Shown in pieces: positions 59,770 to 64,000 of a DNA stretch of 64,000 nucleotides (within the stretch, counting starts at the first letter, position 1; every line of letters begins with the position of its first letter). The stretch is from contig OZ316896.1 in assembly GCA_973895155.1 (NCBI GenBank), positions 5,704,001-5,768,000 on the forward strand. Reading direction: 5' to 3'. The position numbers and the translations under genes are program-made. The notes beneath the pieces were generated by a model. That model was not told the DNA's origin, did not search any database, and saw only the letters and a list, made by a program, of their open reading frames with translations. The DNA is from Marsupella aquatica (Eukaryota > Marchantiophyta).

Positions 59770-62070
59770 TCAATAGATCACTTTGACACCATTGTCATGG
59801 TACGTTTTACCGGCCACAACTACTCGATTCCCATCCTTGTCGAAAAAGCGACCGCCAGAAAGTATTTGTGGAAACCCTGTGACTACCTTGAAGAAAGCGG
59901 ACAAAGGTGATAAGACGTCCAAACTTTGCCCACTACCTTGTACTGAACGTATCCGTGGAGCTAAAATCTCCGCCACAGTCTCTGGTTCTTCAGCCAGTGT
60001 GTTGAAAAATCGGCGAGCAATTGGAGTTGAATCTTTGAGCAATAAATCTGTGAGAACTAATCCTGGTGAGAGATTATGCACTCCGATACTGGGAATACCT
60101 GTGTGGCACAGAAAAGCAGTGTCAGTCCTTGCGGTTCACTGAATGTGAAAATTCAAAAGCTTCCACCACTGTAGCCATCGGACTGTGATAGTCAGTCCTT
60201 AAAGTACATACATGAAGTAGGAATGACACCCTCAAGCCTCTACATCAGGTGCCACTGACCGCCACATGATCCAGTTTGTTGCAAGCCAGTCTTTGATCTA
60301 CGTTAGACTGATATCCAATGGTACCTCTTTGGATAAAAGCGTTTAGAGGAAGTCACATGAGGCAGATGAAATAGGTGTAAGGTCTTGCAATGCCGACGCT
60401 AGACTCATATTCAAATCAGATTCAGCATAGATGCAGACTGCTCAAGTTTTTAAAAACTGATCGAAAATGGAAGGGTCTGTTTGTGCAGTTGTGTATAATT
60501 GCGTTAAGGCGAAAAAATTCGTTCTGATAAACGGTTCAGACATTGTCCACTGTTACAGACCTGCCGTTTTGAGTTCCTCAGACAGAGACTCGGTGAGCTG
60601 AGTCACGGCAATTTTTGTGGCCTTGTGAGTACACGCAGATTTGGTGAATTTCGCTCCCCACTGTGTGAAACCCATGTTAAAGATATGGTACATGGCTCGC
60701 GAGCTCGAAGGTTGCTGTCTCATAAGTCGGATTGCTTCTCTGCAGCACAAAAGAGACCCGACCACGTTTGTCCTACTGACACGAATGATTTCATCTGCAT
60801 CTACGTCTGCAAGAAGCTTTTTCGCTGTCACCTCACCTGCACACTCGAAAAGATAACACGACATGAATTATGCCCCCGTGCCACATGGGATGACATTCAG
60901 CTACTATACACTGACGACAACTGCAAGGATTTATTTAATTGCAAGATACAGCTTACATAGTTTGTGAGGGAGCTGACATGAGAAAAAACATACCAGCATT
61001 GTTAAGCCACCGATCAACGACACCCAATCTCTTTGCAGAAAACTGAACCAGCCTCTCAACATCGGCATTGTTGGAGACGTCACATGCTATGCCATCAATG
61101 AAGGCTCCTTCATTCTCCTGTTGCAATGCTGATATCGCATTATGCAGTCTTTTCTCGTCTCTGCCGCAGATTATCACTCTATCGTTTAACTCGAGAAATT
61201 TTCGAGCCAATGCAAATCCCAGGCCCTTACTTCCTCCAGTGATGACAATTCCCAAACTATCGCTGTCCGAAGGCCATGTGGTAATAGCACCATTTGTTGT
61301 CTCCTTAGACATCTCCTGTCTCATCAATTCAAATTGGTCTCAAGTCAAGGTCTGAATGTCGGACATCTGTTTGAAGGACAAAAGACAGGTAAAATTTTAC
61401 ATGAACCCTGGGCCCATTCTACTTACCATAACGAGCGTACAAAAGTTCACGAGAACAATTCCAAGTCACAAAACCATTTCACCAAAATTAAATTCAGACC
61501 CGGGGGCCAGAAGAAAAAGGGACCGGACGTGGTGTCAAAGAATGTCATCCTTCCACAAAACCCTAAACCCTCCTCACCAAATGTACAGTAGTGTGCGTGC
61601 ACTAACTTTCGCCTGCTTTATAATTCTCCATGGACGAAGCAAGAGCCCTCAGAGAGAAACAATTAAGATTTGAAAACCCAAAGCCCTCTGTCAATGACCA
61701 AGTCACATGCTTAACGATTCACGAAACAAAACCATCGCTCCACAAGTTACTCAAATCGGGCGTCAATATCAACACGCCTCTGGTACTCACTTCTGTCTGA
61801 ATCTACCTGAGCTATGGGGCCCAAAGCAAGTCTACAGGGGACCCCTTGTCTCCTCTTAATTCTGCTGCTAGTCTTTCCGGAAACGACTTCTGCAACCCTG
61901 GTGTGGGCGAGCAGCACAGTGGTTGGCGAGAGCAGTGACACCCCATTGGACAGGTCCAGGGAGCCCTTCGTGGGGCGATGCTGGCGATGGCGACCAGGAT
62001 AGAAAGCATGGCCGATAGGGGGCCAGCGATTGCTTGCAATGGGAAAAGGAGAGAGTGGTGAGGCCTGCAT
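59770..62070 (-). CDS. Plastid short-chain dehydrogenase/reductase, chlorophyll(ide) b reductase-like (NOL/NYC1 family)
   Basis: NOL and NYC1 reduce chlorophyll b to 7-hydroxymethyl chlorophyll a during chlorophyll breakdown. Four exons on the minus strand: 62070-61807, 61315-60994, 60836-60561 and 60098-59770. They join in phase to 1,191 nt (396 residues). Exon 1 looks like a chloroplast transit peptide (MQASPLSPFPIASNRW...). The NADP-binding motif TGGSKGLG is at residues 114-121, CDVS at about 168 and NNAG ends at 196. The catalytic stretch reads ACTHKATK, with Lys270 present but His266 where YxxxK enzymes have Tyr. The usual DGAGS around the active serine is also replaced (FNMGFTQWGAK). 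VHNLSPGLVLTDLLL and GGRFFD are hallmark C-terminal motifs of the family. The frame is intact, so the gene looks expressed. It could be a divergent reductase or a non-catalytic homolog. Confidence 0.88.
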
Positions 62071-64000
62071 TGTCGACAGGGTGTGCACGACGACGGGAAG
62101 GCGAGAGAGGTGGAGGTGTTGGCATCACAGAGAGAGCATTGTTGATTGTGAATTTGCGTTTTCGAAGCTTTTTCGAAGTTCCTAACACTGTCGATGACGA
62201 GGATGAGGAGTAATTGCAAATCCGGATGTTCGTTCTGTTTCTCGAAGAACGCCTTTTCCTATTGTATCAATTCTTCTCTACTTTTATTTACTTTTATAAC
62301 GAAACAATTAGTCAAACACGAAATTGAAAATTGAAGACTAAAACCTCCATACCTATGTACTTGATGGACCCCTAAATTGAAAACTGTTGATTAGTTAATG
62401 GACCCAATGAATCTTATGAGGTTTGGGGTACCTTATTTAAATTTAGGTCCATCAAAGGCCTAGATCACTCATGGGGTCCATGTCCATAAAGTATATCTCT
62501 CTGGACCACAATCACCAATTTAAATGCATGGATGTAGTTTTGCAAGGGATGGACTCTCTTTTCTGCTCACACAGTACATGTTCCATAGATGCATATAGTA
62601 CAGATTCCATAGACGAGTGAAATGTAGCAAGAAAAGTCTGTATACATAGATGAGTGAAATTAGGCAAGAAAATAATATATTCCATAGATGAGTGAAGCAA
62701 ACTCTACATTGGCCTTTGAAAATTTGTATAGTCAATATTGCATACATCAGCAAAATGTGCCAAGAAAGAGAGACAGTCATCTTTGGAAATCAATAGGTGT
62801 GTCAATTCTGAATGAAATTTGATTATACTAGGCTCATTGGAGAGATCTTTCCAAGACTTTTCTAAGCAACCCAAAAACATTATTTGAGTGGGTGCACTGG
62901 GAGATAGCTAAAACATTTGGCAAGAGCAAAGCGTGGAGAGTGCATAATGGAGTAATTTTTAGAAATTCATCCGTCTCCCAATTCTTGATGAAATGTAGAG
63001 AATGATATTAAACTGGTTGGAAAGATAATTCCAAGTCACTCCTAAAAAGCCCAAGATGAGCCTACTCCCTTGGATATCAAGGGGGAGATTGAAGGTCAAA
63101 CTGTTGTTGAAAACATTTTGGAGAAGGGTGTCAATGAGTGAAGGTGTAAAAGGCGTCTGCGGGGGTTGCATGATTCCTGGGCTTGGCCCATAGGAACACT
63201 ATTTTCACTGAAACACATGACTTGGAGTGATGTGCAACAAGTTGGTTGTGCAAGCTTTCAAAAACAGCCCTAACTTAGCAATTACTACTACCATGTCTCC
63301 CTCGTTCTCTATAAAGATGGAGACCACATAGAACTGTAAGGAAACAACGAGGTAAAATGCTACCAACCTGAGTTTTTTTTTTTAAATGCTACCAATTTTA
63401 GAGTTTTTTTTCTGGACAGGTTCCTCACGAGAAACCTGAATGGATGTCTACGTTGGAGTTGGATGGTCATGAAAGTACAGTGTGATCAGATACTCTGGTA
63501 TTGTTGACACAAGGATAAATGGGAATTGTCCCATACCATTTACCAGTGTAGTACTATTATTCATAGTTGGAATGTGCCTTGGTAGTCGGGTATTTAGGTA
63601 CTAAATAAATGCATTCATATCCCAACAAGTGAGTCTATCCTGTGTCCTATGTACACTGAGATACACAGTACACATGTAGGTGGTAGTATATACTGGTAAC
63701 ACCTGTCGGTAACTTATCTAGATTAAGAACTCAGAATTTGGTTAAATATGAGTAGCCAGGTAACCTGGTCATCAGTTGCCCACAGGCTTAGTGGTAGAGA
63801 GGGAAATTCGGTATTAACATTCATTCCACCCAACAGGGTGATTTGTTCACCACCTACACTTAGAGAAATTTGGAGACAGCGAGTATAGACAAGGGCACTA
63901 GACAGGGCCCGGGCAACTATGTATGTGAGACTCATGATGGGGCTCCAGATTGTCTTTTGTGCTCAATTTACCTAGTAGAGGCCATGAGAGGTTAGGGAAA
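62071..64000. other. Upstream region of the SDR gene and intergenic
   Basis: 62071-62220 should hold the SDR 5' UTR and promoter. A box CATAGA(T/C)GAGTGAA recurs three times between about 62611 and 62697. No other gene or element is recognised to the end of the window. Confidence 0.4.

Noticed and set aside
61555-61575. AAACCCTAAACCCT telo-box-like sequence
   Set aside because: It falls in intron 1 of the SDR gene and is short; no evidence for a role there, so not entered as a regulatory site.
1-64000. tRNA, rRNA, riboswitch or bacterial-type operon
   Set aside because: I looked for tRNA A/B-box patterns, rRNA cores and operon-like spacing and saw none. The only tRNA-related sequence is the copia primer site at 11034-11046.

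Overview
This window is nuclear DNA from a green plant. All intact genes are split by short GT..AG introns (about 60-450 bp), except for one intronless desaturase. The proteins are plant types: a plant-form haspin kinase, a full-size PDR-type ABCG transporter, the plastid desaturase FAD4, an organellar bL21 ribosomal protein and a chlorophyll(ide) b reductase-like SDR. The short introns, wide gene spacing and the PRUNE and haspin sequence types suggest a bryophyte or other seed-free plant, but that lineage call is an inference. No species can be named from the sequence alone.

Layout: 1.29-5.03 kb (-) haspin kinase core, eleven exons, with 5' exons probably up to about 6.5 kb. 7.7-9.5 kb is a run of tandem duplications. 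10.74-17.13 kb (+) is a complete, young Ty1/copia LTR retrotransposon with 294-bp LTRs, a 5-bp target duplication, an initiator-Met-tRNA primer site, a 1.7-kb leader with repeated stem-loops, and one gag-pol frame broken by two stop codons. About 20.3-26.9 kb (-) is a PRUNE-type DHH phosphoesterase with an N-terminal extension of about 845 residues containing 67-residue tandem repeats. 28.05-28.47 kb is a MITE-like element, 29.2-29.7 kb an 84-bp minisatellite, and 31.5 kb an old LTR-like remnant.

33.7-34.77 kb (-) is a broken FAD4 copy. It abuts the 5' end of a decayed ABCG/PDR transporter (34.85-43.02 kb, +), which lacks its N-terminus and carries two frameshifts, a nonsense codon and a Walker A change. 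The intact FAD4 lies at 48.44-49.53 kb (-). 53.39-53.77 kb is a solo LTR with a perfect target duplication, and 54.5 kb holds a relative of the 31.5-kb remnant. 56.36-58.26 kb (+) is mitochondrial-type ribosomal protein bL21 in five exons. 59.77-62.07 kb (-) is a plastid-targeted SDR in four exons, with His where the catalytic Tyr is expected.

The genes do not form a pathway or operon; this is ordinary plant gene neighbourhood cut up by transposons and tandem duplication. I see no complete undescribed system. The best leads are the repeat-expanded PRUNE protein, the FAD4/ABCG junction with its perfect palindrome, the Tyr-to-His SDR and the structured leader of the copia element.
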